Shown here: in pieces, positions 29,414-39,111 of the stretch | Layout: the number at the start of each line of letters is the position of its first letter | How positions within the stretch are numbered: the stretch's first letter is position 1 | From: Anaeromassilibacillus sp001305115 | Lineage (GTDB): Bacteria; Bacillota; Clostridia; Oscillospirales; Acutalibacteraceae | Direction: 5' to 3' | Assembly: GCA_042854365.1 (NCBI GenBank) | Contig: AP031437.1 | Span: 3,174,277 to 3,238,276 of the forward strand | DNA length: 64,000 nt | Position numbers and translations under genes: made by a program | Notes under the pieces: generated by a model | What the model was told of the DNA's origin: nothing | What the model saw: only the letters and a program-made list of their open reading frames with translations | The model's database searches: none

Positions 29414-32400
29414 ATGAAGAGATTTCTATCCGTAGCACTTGTCTTGTCCCTTCTGATGGGTATGTTTTCCATCCACGGGATGGCCCGTACAGAACAACCG
29501 TCTGACCTTTTGGAGACAGCCGCCCGGACGATGGGCGTCGATGTCGGCGACCCCTACGAGCCGGTAGAGACAAGCCGGCAGCAGATCCATTTTAACCGCG
29601 AGTGGAAATTTAAAAGTCAAACCGTAACCGACGATGCCGCTCCTGATTTTGGCGGCGCCATCGAGCCGGATTTTGACGATTCCAATTGGACCAATGTGGG
29701 CCTTCCCCACAGTTTTAGCATCCCCTACAATATGGAAACCAACTTTTTTGTGGGATATGGCCTATACCGCAAGACCTTCGATGTTCCCCCGGAGTGGCTG
29801 GAAAACGGAAAGCGTGTGAGCATCGAATTTGAAGGCTCCTTCATTGAAACAGAAGTCTTTGTCAACGGTGAGGCCGCAGGGACCCATTTGGGCGGTTACA
29901 CCGGATTTACCTTCGATATCACCGACAAGCTCCATGCGGGAGAAAATGTCATTGCCGTTCGCGTCAACAACAAGTGGAATCCAGAACAGGCGCCGCGCAC
30001 CGGCGACCACCACTTCTCCGGCGGAATCTATCGCGATGTCTATCTGAACATTACGGATAGCGTCCACGTTGCCTGGTACGGCACCGCAGTTACGACACCC
30101 GCCCTCAACAACCCTGGTTTTGATGAAAAAAATGAGGACGGCACCCTTTACTACGACTACGAGAATATTGACGAGGAAAGTTATACCCCCGCGGAGGAGA
30201 TCCGCGAAAATATTGCGCAAAAGCGTTCCGATGTGCGCGTTCAGACAGAGGTACAGAACGACTCCGATATGGAACAGACTGTCATTGTCAAGCAGGAAGT
30301 TGTGGATCGGGCGGACGGCACCCTGGTGGCTTCTTTCCAATCCGAACCGGCTACCATCCCTGCCAACACTACCCGCGTCGTGGATGCCCAAAGCGATTAC
30401 ATCCAGAACATCAAGCTTTGGAGCCCGGACGAGCCGAATCTCTATGAGGTACACACCACCATATTGGGCGGCAGTGGACAGGCATTGGACTCCTACACCT
30501 CTCCCCTGGGATTTCGCTGGGCGCAATTCTTGAACGACGGATTCTATCTCAACGGCGAGAAAACCGTCCTCTTTGGCGCCAATGCCCACCAGGATCACGC
30601 TGGCTGGGGGGACGCCGTGACCAACGAAGGTTTTTACCGGGATGTGCAGATGATTAAAGACGCCGGTATGAATTTTATCCGCGGTTCGCACTATCCCCAC
30701 GATCCCGCCTATGCGCAGGCCTGTGATGAGATCGGTGTGATGTTTTGGTCGGAAGTGGCCCTCTGGGGCATGGGCGGTGGCGCGGATCGCGCGCCAACCT
30801 ATACCGCTTCGGATTGGAATGGCGTTAACGGCTATCCCAGCAACCCGGAACATTATGAAGCGTTTAATGAAAGCTTAATGCGCGACCTGACGGATATGAT
30901 CCGCATCAACCGCAACCATCCGTCCATTATCATCTGGAGCATGGGCAATGAAATTTTCTTCCCCATGGGGCAATCGGATATGCAGGTACGTAAGGATCAG
31001 GTCAATGAAATGCGCAACCTGGCGCATAAACTGGACCCCACCCGCAAAGCAGGAATGGGCGGCGTACAGCGCGAAGGTTTCGACGTACTGGACGTCTGCG
31101 ACGTTGCGGGTTACAACGGCGACGGTGGCTCCGCCGCTCTTCCGGAGCCTGGAAAGGGCATGCCCAGCAATATGACCGAATATATGCCCAGTATTGCCTC
31201 AGAATACGGTTCTCATGTTGCAAACCGAGGGGAATCCGGTGACGAATTCCGTCCTTATTTTGATGCGATGCAAGATGGCGGCGATATTTACAGCTATGCC
31301 CTCAAAGGCAACCGCGCTGGGATCTGCCTTTGGTGCGCTTTCCACCATGGAAGTGTCGGCGGTTCCGGCCTCGCGCAGATGGGATTCATCGATTACAGCC
31401 GTCTGCCGCTCAAAGCATGGTATTGGTACCGTCAGGAATACACCGGCGTTCCGGCGGAATTTTCTAAAGAGGGAACTGGCGACCATTTGGAATTGACCGC
31501 GTCCCAGACCACCATCCCCAACGATGGCACGGCCGATACCCACCTGATCGTCACGGTCAAGGATGAAAATGGCGACTGGGTCAATCAGTCCCCCACTGTT
31601 ACCTTAGAGGTACTAGAAGGTCCCGGCGTGTTCCCCACTGGAAAGGTTATGACGCTGGCCGGCGGCAACCTGATGCGCGACGGCAAGGGAGCGACGGAGT
31701 TCCGCTCCTATTACTCCGGCACCACGGTCATCCAGGCGACCGCCCCCGGAATGGAACCGGCAGAGATCGTCATTACGACTACCGCGACGGAACCAGAATA
31801 CGGGAGAACGGAACCGGACAACTTCCTGATTGAAGAAAAAGAGGATACGACGGATAAGTTGCTTGATGCCGGCACCTATACCGCGGATAAAACTGGACAT
31901 CCCACCTTCCCCTCCAGTGGAAACGGCGCCCTGGCAAACGATGGAGATACGGCCACCAAATGGGTTGCAGAGGCCGCTGGTTCTGGTGAATACTGGATGC
32001 AAGACACCGAATATGCACTGCATATGTACAAACTGAAGCTGGACTTTGAAAGTGAACCTTATCCGTATAAGGTGGAAGTTTCCACCAGTAATACCGGCCC
32101 CTGGACGGAGATTGTTTCCTACACAGCGGACACCATTGCCAACCGTCCTTACGAAGAGGACCTGGGTGGTATCCGTGCTCGCTATGTGAAGGTTACTTTC
32201 ACGGATGTCCCGGAGGGGGAATACGCTTTCCTGAACGAAGCGACCGTTTACGGAATTACTGCCCAGGGGGCAGCCGATGAAACTTCTGCGTATGGTTATA
32301 CCACCCATTCGGTTTATGTATCCGACTTGGAGCCTGTAAAGCCCATCACGCAGGGCTGGGCGGGTAAGGCCCCCGGAATCGACCAATCCATTGAGGGCAA

Positions 32401-35400
32401 CCCCATCACCATCGGCGGCGTTGTCTATGACAAAGGTTTGGGGCTACACGCGGATAGTGAAGCAGTCTACCATCTAGGCGGCCAATACACCCGCTTCCAG
32501 GCGGTGATCGGCATTGACGACGAAGTAGGAAGCAATACAGCGGATGCGATCTATCGCGTCTATGCTACCGTAGAAGGCAGCGAACAGGAAATGCTGATCT
32601 ATGAAAAACAAATGTCCAATGGAATGAGCGAGCAGGTCGATTTGAGCGTCCGCGGCGTCACCACGCTGCGCCTGGTGACCGACGCCAATGGATCGAACAG
32701 CAATGACCACACCGACTGGGCGGACGCCAAACTTCTCGGCGCAATGCGGAATACCACCAAGGCAGGTGCAAGCCTCACAACGGCTGTGGCCACCAGTACA
32801 CAGGGATTGGAGGCAGGAGAAACCTTTTCTGCCTATATCACACTGAAAAATAGCGGCAGCAGTGCTTCCTATGCCACTTCCCTCGCCCTGTATGACCGCG
32901 AAGGGAACTTGCTGGATTTGTCCATCTCAGAAGACCGAATTGCACGTAAGGGTGAACAAACAGCGTCTGCGCAGGTATCGGTCCCCGCTGATGTACAGAT
33001 GGGATATGAAGCACGTCTCAATATTTACGATCCGGACACTCTGGTTCTTCTGGCTGAGACGGTACATGTTGGCACCGCGTCAGAAACGCCAAACAGCGCG
33101 CGGACAGCGTTCCAAACGCAACGCTCCAATTTGGCCGAAAACAGCGATCTCCTAATCAAGGTTGACGGAGAGGATGCTTCTGTGGTCAAGGAAGGCACCT
33201 GGGGCATGTGGCCGGACAGCGCCGCCTATCAATCTACAGAAACCTTTGTCGGCGACAGTTACGATTGGGAAGGGACATCGATCTCTTTGACTTTTAACGG
33301 GGTACAAGTTGTTGTGGGCGGTAAGATTGACGGCAGCCAGGTTGGGGCGGACGTCTATCTGGACGGAGAAAAGATTGACCACATCAATAGCAATTCCTCT
33401 TCACAAGGCGGAAAGAATGGATATTATGAGGTGTGGCGTTCCAACCTCTTGGACGAAGGCGAACATACCATCCGTCTAGTCCCCACAGGCAAATTCAGCG
33501 TGGATTACTTCGGCTATGTGGCCGAATCTCCATGGATGAAGGTGGACGGCGAGGATTCGGCTGTAGAAAAAGAGGGTACCTGGGCACTCTGGGAAAGCAG
33601 CGACGCCTACAATGGGACGGAAACCTATGTCGGCGACGACGACTATGACTGGCGTGACACTTCGTTGTCCTATACCTTTAATGGCATCCAGGTCTGCGTA
33701 GGCGCAAAGATGGACGGCAGTCAGGAGGGTGCAAAAGTCTACATCGACAACGAGCTGGTTACCACTATCCGTACCAAAACCTCCGATACGTCCGAAGAGG
33801 GTTACAAGCGCGTGTGGGTCTCCCCCATCCTGGAAGAAGGCGAGCACACCATCCGCCTGGAACCGATCGGAAAATTTGGTTTTGACTACTTTGAATTCCT
33901 CAAGCCCGGCTTCGAAGACATGGCGCTCAAACCGACCATCCAACTGACCGAGCTGCTGAACCAGATCGCCCGCGCAAAGGCCCTCTCTTCCGAAGCCTAT
34001 ACGGACGAAAGTTGGAAGGCTATGCAGGTAGCCCTGGAAGAGGCGGAAACCGTGCGGGATACTTCGCGCGACCAGGCTGAGGTCGACGCAGCGGCAAAAG
34101 CCCTGAGCGAAGCCATCGATCAGCTGGTGCCCTATACCGCCCCCTCGGATGAGGTGAACGATGCGTTCCTACAGGCGATGGCGGCCGTACTCGCATTCAT
34201 CGAATCCGATTGTGCCAACCAGTACGATTCCGAGGACGTCGCGGCATTGGCAGAGACTTTCAGCAATGCATATGACCTGTATGAAGAGAGCAAGCCTTCG
34301 GAGGAAGCATTTATCCAAATGACCACTGAGCTTCTGGAAAAACTGGAAGCCCTGCAGCCGGGCTCCAGGGAATACGCACTTACTGTGAAATTCCCGGCTG
34401 GCAGCGTACGTCTTTCCATCGACGGCGAAGACCAGACGATCGCAAATTTGATCGGTTCCTATCAAACCGATGTGCTCTCCGGCACAGAACTCAACCTAGC
34501 CTTTGAGCCGAGAGTCGAAGGCAGAGAGATCGCAGGCGTGACAGTCAATGGCGAGCCGGTAGAGGTGTTTGATGTCAATGAGTATGTATACAGCCTAGCA
34601 ATGCCGAATGCAGACACCACGATTGAACTGGGCTTCACGATCGTAGATAAAGAAAATCTGCGCGAAGTGATCACAATCGCAGAGAGCGAGAACGTGAAAG
34701 CGCAGGTAGAGGCGGCAGTCCCGTCGGTACAGAAGAAGTACAAGGAAGCGTTGCAGGCAGCGAAAGCGATCGAAGAAAAGAAGACCGCAAGCCAGGACGA
34801 GATCAACAACGCGATGTTTGAGCTGATCGAGGCATTGCAGTATCTGAGCTTTACAGCGGGCGACAAGAGCCAGCTGGAAATCCCGATGGAGATTGCAGAG
34901 AGCATCAATCGAGAGAACTTCACGCCGGAGAGCGTACAGGCACTGGACGACGCCTACAAGGCGGCAGAGGACCTGATGGACGACGAGGAAGTACTGGAAG
35001 CAGACATTCAGGCAGCGGCAGAAGCACTGTATGAAGCGCTTGACAAACTGGTCTTCCGTGCAGACATGACGGATCTGGAAGCTTTGGTAGCAGAAGGCAA
35101 AGAGATTGTAGAAAATGCTTCGAAGTACATCCAGGATGAAACATGGGCTACCTTTAAAACCATCCTGGGCGATGCAGAAACTCTGTTGGAAAATGACAAT
35201 GCAACCCAGGAGGCAGTGGACGAGAAGGCTGAAACACTGCTCAATGCGATTACAGCACTGCGTATGATTCCGAACAAGGACGCTCTGAAAGACCTGATTG
35301 GAAAAGCAGAGGCAGTGAACACCAGCAAGTACACAGCAAAGAGCGTGGCAGCGATGCAGAAGGCATTGAGCAACGCAAAGGTTGTGTTGAACAATGAAGC

Positions 35401-35833
35401 AGCGACCGAAGAAGAGGTCAAGAGTGCAGTAGAAGCACTGGAAGCAAGCATCCAGAACCTGGAGGCAAAGACGACGGCAACGAAGAAGAGCGGCTCCACA
35501 TCGAGAAATGTAAGCAACACATATGGAGCAGCGGGTGTGGTTTCCGCAAGCCAGAGTGCAGCGACAAGTGTGCGCAGTGATGCGGCAAATGCCATCACGC
35601 TGAACAGAGGAAGCGTGTACACCTTCAAGATGACCGTGGTCAATGGAAACGGACTGGTGCCGAGCTTTACAGTGGGCAACGGAAGCGTTCTGAAGACGCA
35701 GTTTGTGTCCCAGATTGGCAATGACTACTACTACAGAGTTTATGCAGTTGGCACACCGGGCCAGAGCACAGGCGTTTACACTACCCTGCCGGGTCAGGAT
35801 GCGAAACTGCATTGTACGGCAACCATTGGTTAA
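29414..35833 (+). CDS. Giant secreted GH2 beta-galactosidase-like enzyme with carbohydrate-binding and FIVAR modules
   Basis: The 2,139-residue enzyme probably cleaves beta-galactosides or related links on host or plant glycans outside the cell. The start follows AAGGAGAGAGAAA. Residues 1-25 are a signal peptide. The GH2 sugar-binding, Ig-like and barrel domains cover about 55-690: the acid/base is Glu513 (IIWSMGNE) and the nucleophile Glu597 (IASEYGS). An Ig-like domain follows at 695-790, a discoidin-like domain at 815-950, an NPCBM/CBM51-like domain at about 975-1112 (GWAGKAPGIDQS, KGLGLHADSEAVY), a CARDB-like domain, and two 120-residue modules at about 1247-1370 and 1373-1497. FIVAR helical repeats fill 1510-2020 (EALDKLV, EASIQNLEAKT). 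The last 115 residues are Ser/Asn-rich plus a beta domain; no LPXTG or SLH anchor is visible. Its 3' end is copied downstream. Confidence 0.92.
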   Translation: MKRFLSVALVLSLLMGMFSIHGMARTEQPSDLLETAARTMGVDVGDPYEPVETSRQQIHFNREWKFKSQTVTDDAAPDFGGAIEPDFDDSNWTNVGLPHSFSIPYNMETNFFVGYGLYRKTFDVPPEWLENGKRVSIEFEGSFIETEVFVNGEAAGTHLGGYTGFTFDITDKLHAGENVIAVRVNNKWNPEQAPRTGDHHFSGGIYRDVYLNITDSVHVAWYGTAVTTPALNNPGFDEKNEDGTLYYDYENIDEESYTPAEEIRENIAQKRSDVRVQTEVQNDSDMEQTVIVKQEVVDRADGTLVASFQSEPATIPANTTRVVDAQSDYIQNIKLWSPDEPNLYEVHTTILGGSGQALDSYTSPLGFRWAQFLNDGFYLNGEKTVLFGANAHQDHAGWGDAVTNEGFYRDVQMIKDAGMNFIRGSHYPHDPAYAQACDEIGVMFWSEVALWGMGGGADRAPTYTASDWNGVNGYPSNPEHYEAFNESLMRDLTDMIRINRNHPSIIIWSMGNEIFFPMGQSDMQVRKDQVNEMRNLAHKLDPTRKAGMGGVQREGFDVLDVCDVAGYNGDGGSAALPEPGKGMPSNMTEYMPSIASEYGSHVANRGESGDEFRPYFDAMQDGGDIYSYALKGNRAGICLWCAFHHGSVGGSGLAQMGFIDYSRLPLKAWYWYRQEYTGVPAEFSKEGTGDHLELTASQTTIPNDGTADTHLIVTVKDENGDWVNQSPTVTLEVLEGPGVFPTGKVMTLAGGNLMRDGKGATEFRSYYSGTTVIQATAPGMEPAEIVITTTATEPEYGRTEPDNFLIEEKEDTTDKLLDAGTYTADKTGHPTFPSSGNGALANDGDTATKWVAEAAGSGEYWMQDTEYALHMYKLKLDFESEPYPYKVEVSTSNTGPWTEIVSYTADTIANRPYEEDLGGIRARYVKVTFTDVPEGEYAFLNEATVYGITAQGAADETSAYGYTTHSVYVSDLEPVKPITQGWAGKAPGIDQSIEGNPITIGGVVYDKGLGLHADSEAVYHLGGQYTRFQAVIGIDDEVGSNTADAIYRVYATVEGSEQEMLIYEKQMSNGMSEQVDLSVRGVTTLRLVTDANGSNSNDHTDWADAKLLGAMRNTTKAGASLTTAVATSTQGLEAGETFSAYITLKNSGSSASYATSLALYDREGNLLDLSISEDRIARKGEQTASAQVSVPADVQMGYEARLNIYDPDTLVLLAETVHVGTASETPNSARTAFQTQRSNLAENSDLLIKVDGEDASVVKEGTWGMWPDSAAYQSTETFVGDSYDWEGTSISLTFNGVQVVVGGKIDGSQVGADVYLDGEKIDHINSNSSSQGGKNGYYEVWRSNLLDEGEHTIRLVPTGKFSVDYFGYVAESPWMKVDGEDSAVEKEGTWALWESSDAYNGTETYVGDDDYDWRDTSLSYTFNGIQVCVGAKMDGSQEGAKVYIDNELVTTIRTKTSDTSEEGYKRVWVSPILEEGEHTIRLEPIGKFGFDYFEFLKPGFEDMALKPTIQLTELLNQIARAKALSSEAYTDESWKAMQVALEEAETVRDTSRDQAEVDAAAKALSEAIDQLVPYTAPSDEVNDAFLQAMAAVLAFIESDCANQYDSEDVAALAETFSNAYDLYEESKPSEEAFIQMTTELLEKLEALQPGSREYALTVKFPAGSVRLSIDGEDQTIANLIGSYQTDVLSGTELNLAFEPRVEGREIAGVTVNGEPVEVFDVNEYVYSLAMPNADTTIELGFTIVDKENLREVITIAESENVKAQVEAAVPSVQKKYKEALQAAKAIEEKKTASQDEINNAMFELIEALQYLSFTAGDKSQLEIPMEIAESINRENFTPESVQALDDAYKAAEDLMDDEEVLEADIQAAAEALYEALDKLVFRADMTDLEALVAEGKEIVENASKYIQDETWATFKTILGDAETLLENDNATQEAVDEKAETLLNAITALRMIPNKDALKDLIGKAEAVNTSKYTAKSVAAMQKALSNAKVVLNNEAATEEEVKSAVEALEASIQNLEAKTTATKKSGSTSRNVSNTYGAAGVVSASQSAATSVRSDAANAITLNRGSVYTFKMTVVNGNGLVPSFTVGNGSVLKTQFVSQIGNDYYYRVYAVGTPGQSTGVYTTLPGQDAKLHCTATIG

Positions 35834-36012
35834 ATGCTGGAGAGCGAGCAAAAGACACAAGCCATTCAATTGGGCAACCGTTGACGGAGGTGCGCTTTTG
35901 CAGGAAACGCCGAAGGTTCGAAAGGCGCTGTGTACCCACAGGAGCATGGCCCAGCCATCCTTGGCGGACATCTTAGTAAATTGAGCGAAGGGAGCCCCTT
36001 TCGCAAAGAGTA

Positions 36013-36047
36013 GAATCCCCGCTCCGGGAAACCGGAGCGGGGATTTT
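36013..36047 (+). terminator. Terminator downstream of the GH2 gene
   Basis: AATCCCCGCTCCG and CGGAGCGGGGATTTT form a 13-bp stem, about 180 bp after the GH2 stop codon and before the tail-derived repeats. Confidence 0.85.
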
Positions 36048-36151
36048 GCTGCTTTGAGACTTTGTGTACTTGGGATGTAAGCGAAAGATAAAATGTATGG
36101 GGATTTCCAAAAGGAAGCAAAAGATTGCAGGGTGAAAGACGCTGTGGTCCG

Positions 36152-36620
36152 CCGGGCCAGAGCATAGGTGTTTACACCACACTTCCGGGCCAGGATGCGA
36201 AACTGCATTGTACGGTGACCGTTGGCTGAACGCCGGGCAATTTGTGTAAGGTATAAACGTGTACATATTCGATCAAGCACCCGGCAGCCGATAGCAGAAA
36301 GCTTGTGTAGGAGACGCCGTAGGCGCGGAAGACGCTGTGCGTCCACCGGGTCAGAGCACAGGCGTTTACACCACCTTGCCGGGCCAGGATGCGAAGCTGC
36401 ATTGTACGGTGACTGTTGGCTGAACGCCGGGCAATTTGTGTAAGGTATAAACGTGTACATATTCGATCAAGCACCCGGCAGCCGATAGCTGAAAGCTTGC
36501 GTAGGAGACGCCGCAGGCGCGGAAGACGCTGTGCGTCCACCGTGCCGGAGCACAGGCGTTTACACCACCCTGCCGGGTCAGAATGCTACGAAGCGCTGCA
36601 CGATTACGATTGGCGGATTG
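36152..36620 (+). repeat. 194-bp array containing copies of the GH2 gene 3' end
   Basis: Units start at 36152, 36346 and 36540 (194 bp apart). Each begins with a copy of the last 25 or so GH2 codons and stop: compare 35757-35833 (CCAGAGCACAGGCGTTTACA, GCGAAACTGCATTGTACGG) with the units. The rest of the unit is unrelated sequence including GTATAAACGTGTACATATTC and GACGCCGTAGGCGCGGAAGA. The third copy is truncated. There is no reading frame to express the copies. Confidence 0.92.
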
Positions 36621-36704
36621 CCTCCGTAGGAGGAAACAAGTGCTGGACGCCTAACCAGCAGATTACAGGTTAAAAGAACGGGAAGAAACTCTTCCCTGTA
36701 AACA

Positions 36705-36747
36705 AGAAGGGCTCAATCCTGGGAATTCCCGGAGTTGGGCCCTTCTC
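36705..36747 (+). terminator. Terminator-like hairpin after the 194-bp array
   Basis: AGAAGGGCTCAA and TTGGGCCCTTCT enclose a GGGAATTCCC palindrome. A second hairpin for the opposite strand is at 36975-37015. Confidence 0.6.
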
Positions 36748-36974
36748 TGTATTTTACCTTTCTATTTCTTAATGGTATGGTGAAGCCGGGATTTCCCATA
36801 TTTGTCGAACGCCCTTCACCGTTTTTATAAGGCATCCTCTGTGGAGCAAAAAATAAACTCCTTGCATCTTGCTTTCGTCTACCTCCCCATGGGTACGAAA
36901 AGGCACTACGTGCCCGCCGTAGGCGCATCCCGACTGGAGATCCGCGAAAGACGCTATACGTCCACTGTAAACAG

Positions 36975-37015
36975 CGAAGCCCCTGCCTGAAAATTGATTT
37001 CCAGACAGGGGCTTC
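36975..37015 (-). terminator. Terminator of the XRE regulator gene
   Basis: GAAGCCCCTGTCTGGAAAT / ATTTTCAGGCAGGGGCTTC pairing on the minus strand, about 70 bp beyond the stop at 37086. The plus strand has TGTATTTTTG after it, so it can also stop rightward transcription. Confidence 0.7.
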
Positions 37016-37085
37016 GTGTATTTTTGTAGGTTCTATTCTCCTGCCTGCACCGGCAGAGAATGGAGCCAAACGGATCTTTCAAAGA

Positions 37086-37328
37086 CTATCGGATCTCCTG
37101 TTCCAAATGATCAAATTCATCCGTGTCGAAAAATTGTGCAAGCGTGATACCTAAACCATCGCAAATCATTTTAATGGTCAATACCTTTGGATTTTGGCTT
37201 TTTCCATATAGGATATTCTTTACAGAGGATGGCGGCAATCCACAGATATTTGCCAATTTGTTTATAGAGATGTTTCGTTCCCCACAGAGCTGTAAAATAC
37301 GGTTTCGCACAGCTGCTACTGTATTCAT
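37086..37328 (-). CDS. XRE family HTH regulator
   Basis: The 80-residue protein is nearly all helix-turn-helix: RNISINKLANICGLPPSSVK, NILYGKSQNPKVLTIKMICD, GLGITLAQFF, with an acidic C-terminal tail DEFDHLEQEIR. It is divergent from the damaged SLOG-domain gene at 37436, and it could control it. The intergenic region of 107 bp holds no obvious operator. Confidence 0.9.
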   Translation of the reverse strand: MNTVAAVRNRILQLCGERNISINKLANICGLPPSSVKNILYGKSQNPKVLTIKMICDGLGITLAQFFDTDEFDHLEQEIR

Positions 37329-37435
37329 ATCCTATATCTCCTTCGTTTTTTAATAGGATATAAAAAACAGTTGCAATTTATAGGCTATGCATGCTACTAT
37401 ATAGTCTATACATAGACGATAGGGATGTTTATATT

Positions 37436-37764
37436 ATGAAAGTAGCAGTGATTGACTCCAGAAATTTATACATCGATCATTTAGAAAAATATCTTCCGGA
37501 AGATGCCACAGAAATCGTTTCAGGTGGCGCAAAAGGAATTGATACATGTGCAAGGAAATACGCCATAGAACATCACACCAAATTGACGGAATTTTTGCCT
37601 GAATACGATAAGTACGGTAAGGGGGCTCCTTAAAACGAAACTTACAAATAATCGAGTATACAGATGTTGTAATCGCGTTTTGGGATGGACAATCAAAAGG
37701 TACAAAGTATGTGATGGAAAACTGTAAAAAAAGGAATATCCCGATACAGGTATACAAAATTTAA
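37436..37764 (+). pseudogene. Frameshifted SLOG-fold (YpsA/DprA-like) protein gene
   Basis: Translation starts MKVAVIDSRNLYIDHLEKYL and continues to YDKYGKGAP before a premature stop at 37631. One base later the frame resumes as LKRNLQIIEYTDVVIAFWDG and QSKGTKYVMENCKKRNIPIQ, ending VYKI at 37764. The whole gives the usual length of about 109 residues for this small nucleotide-binding family (SGGAKGIDTCARKYA). A one-base deletion next to CCTTAAAA explains the break. The family normally has GSRN where this has DSRN. SLOG proteins sense or cleave nucleotide derivatives. Confidence 0.75.
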
Positions 37765-37799
37765 AATCTCCATTGCGCGTCATTCATTTTATGAAAAAT

Positions 37800-37841
37800 A
37801 AAAGGCTTCCGCCCTTGAATCTCTCTGGACGGAAGCCTTTT
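37800..37841. terminator. Terminator of the 38-39 kb operon
   Basis: AAAGGCTTCCG and CGGAAGCCTTTT form the stem, placed immediately after the stop of the MerR-type gene on the minus strand. A and T runs on both sides suggest bidirectional action. Confidence 0.85.
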
Positions 37842-37843
37842 GT

Positions 37844-38095
37844 TTACAGCAGCGCTTTGATCTCCGGGATGGATAACCCCTGCGCCTTCAGCCTTTGAAT
37901 CTCCTTTAAACGGGAAACCGCCTTTTCCCGGGGAAACCGCCGGGTGAGGTTCTCCTCCGGCTGCTCAAAGGGCAGCATCCCCTCTTCTGTATAAAACTTT
38001 AATGTGCTATACCGGCAGCCGGTCAGGCGCGCCAACTCCCCGATACTCACATAGGTAGATGTTTGAATTTTTTCCATGGACCGCTGGCGCGACAC
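37844..38095 (-). CDS. MerR-type HTH protein (small, DNA-binding part only)
   Basis: The product has 83 residues: VSIGELARLTGCRYSTLKFY is the MerR winged helix, then TEEGMLPFEQPEENLTRRFP and the second helix pair SRLKEIQRLKAQGLSIPEIK. It has no effector-binding domain, unlike typical MerR activators (about 130-250 residues). The start is GTG 38095 with AAGGGGG upstream; an ATG six codons later is possible. It follows the 328-residue gene by 29 bp and is probably co-transcribed. Confidence 0.75.
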   Translation of the reverse strand: MSRQRSMEKIQTSTYVSIGELARLTGCRYSTLKFYTEEGMLPFEQPEENLTRRFPREKAVSRLKEIQRLKAQGLSIPEIKALL

Positions 38096-38124
38096 GACGG
38101 TTCCCCCTTCTATACCTCTTGGAC

Positions 38125-39111
38125 TTACAGCGGATATTTGCGCAGACGCATGCCCTGTACCGGTACTTTCATCTGAACGGCAGTCGGTACGGCTTCATAC
38201 AGCACATTATCGATTCGAATCAACGGCACAGCCCCCTGGCGTAAAACCGTATAGTGATGGCCGTATTGGGCCAAGCGCGCTTCTACGTCCTGTAGGCGCT
38301 GTTCCTTGTTCTCAAACCAAGCTTCTGTTTCAATAAAGATCGATTGTGAACGCTCCAAAAAAGGAAATACAAAGTCCACACCCGTGCCTATCGGAGTGGA
38401 AAAGGCTTCCTTCTTCCCTCGTAAAAAGTTTTTAACCGCAATTTCCGGAGCCCGATGAATATCTATAGCCAAAATGGCCCGAGCCATAGCATTGGTCTGA
38501 TACAGTTGTGTCATGCGCTGTGCCACACGTTTTAACTCCTCTTTGGAGAAAAAGTCATATAGGCAACTGCTCTCGCGAAGAAGCCAAAGCATCAGAATAG
38601 TTTCATCGGTCATCTCGCCGTCCTCCAAAATCTCAGCGCGCAATCCCTCTGTAATGCGGGTATAGGCCTCTTCATTGCTCCGGTATTCCCGCATCGTCAC
38701 ACTGGCTGTCACATAGTTCATATCACAGCCGAGCAGGTTTGGAATTTCCTCCAAGAGATCCATTCCTTTGAGGGGATCCGCAAAGGAGCTTTCTATTCTT
38801 TTTAATATTCTATTGGAAAAATGTATAACTTGCTTCAATCGTTCCGGCAGCGCCGTTTGAAGGCCTTCTTTTCTTTTCAGTAGCTCCCGTAATACCTCCT
38901 GTTGATGCGGAACCGCGGCGAGGTTTTCCACATCTTCTTCGGAAATGGTGGAAAATGGGCCCTGTAAGTTCCCCTGATCCAGTTCCCATTCCAAAATAGC
39001 CGCAGCCGCCATACACCGAACAGCAATTTTCTTCGCCGTTGTCATATGCAAGCTATCCTGTGCATTCAGTGCCAGCAAGGCGAAGCCTTGTGCAAAGGTC
39101 CATTCTCTCAT
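38125..39111 (-). CDS. Uncharacterised 328-residue protein
   Basis: The protein is mainly helical and lacks a signal peptide or membrane segments. Visible segments are GFALLALNAQDSLHMTTAKK, KEELKRVAQRMTQLYQTNAM and VDFVFPFLERSQSIFIETEA. The N-terminal ALLALNAQ / RCMAAAAILEWELDQGN pattern loosely recalls the GPP34 fold, but this is not secure. The ATG follows GGAGG by eight bases. It is co-directional with the small MerR protein downstream, so it may be regulated by or partner it. Confidence 0.6.
   Translation of the reverse strand: MREWTFAQGFALLALNAQDSLHMTTAKKIAVRCMAAAAILEWELDQGNLQGPFSTISEEDVENLAAVPHQQEVLRELLKRKEGLQTALPERLKQVIHFSNRILKRIESSFADPLKGMDLLEEIPNLLGCDMNYVTASVTMREYRSNEEAYTRITEGLRAEILEDGEMTDETILMLWLLRESSCLYDFFSKEELKRVAQRMTQLYQTNAMARAILAIDIHRAPEIAVKNFLRGKKEAFSTPIGTGVDFVFPFLERSQSIFIETEAWFENKEQRLQDVEARLAQYGHHYTVLRQGAVPLIRIDNVLYEAVPTAVQMKVPVQGMRLRKYPL

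Noticed and set aside
34595..36460. 621-codon minus-strand frame opposite the GH2 gene end, with repeated segments such as VYTFIPYTNC
   Set aside because: Antisense shadow of the GH2 3' end and the 194-bp array.
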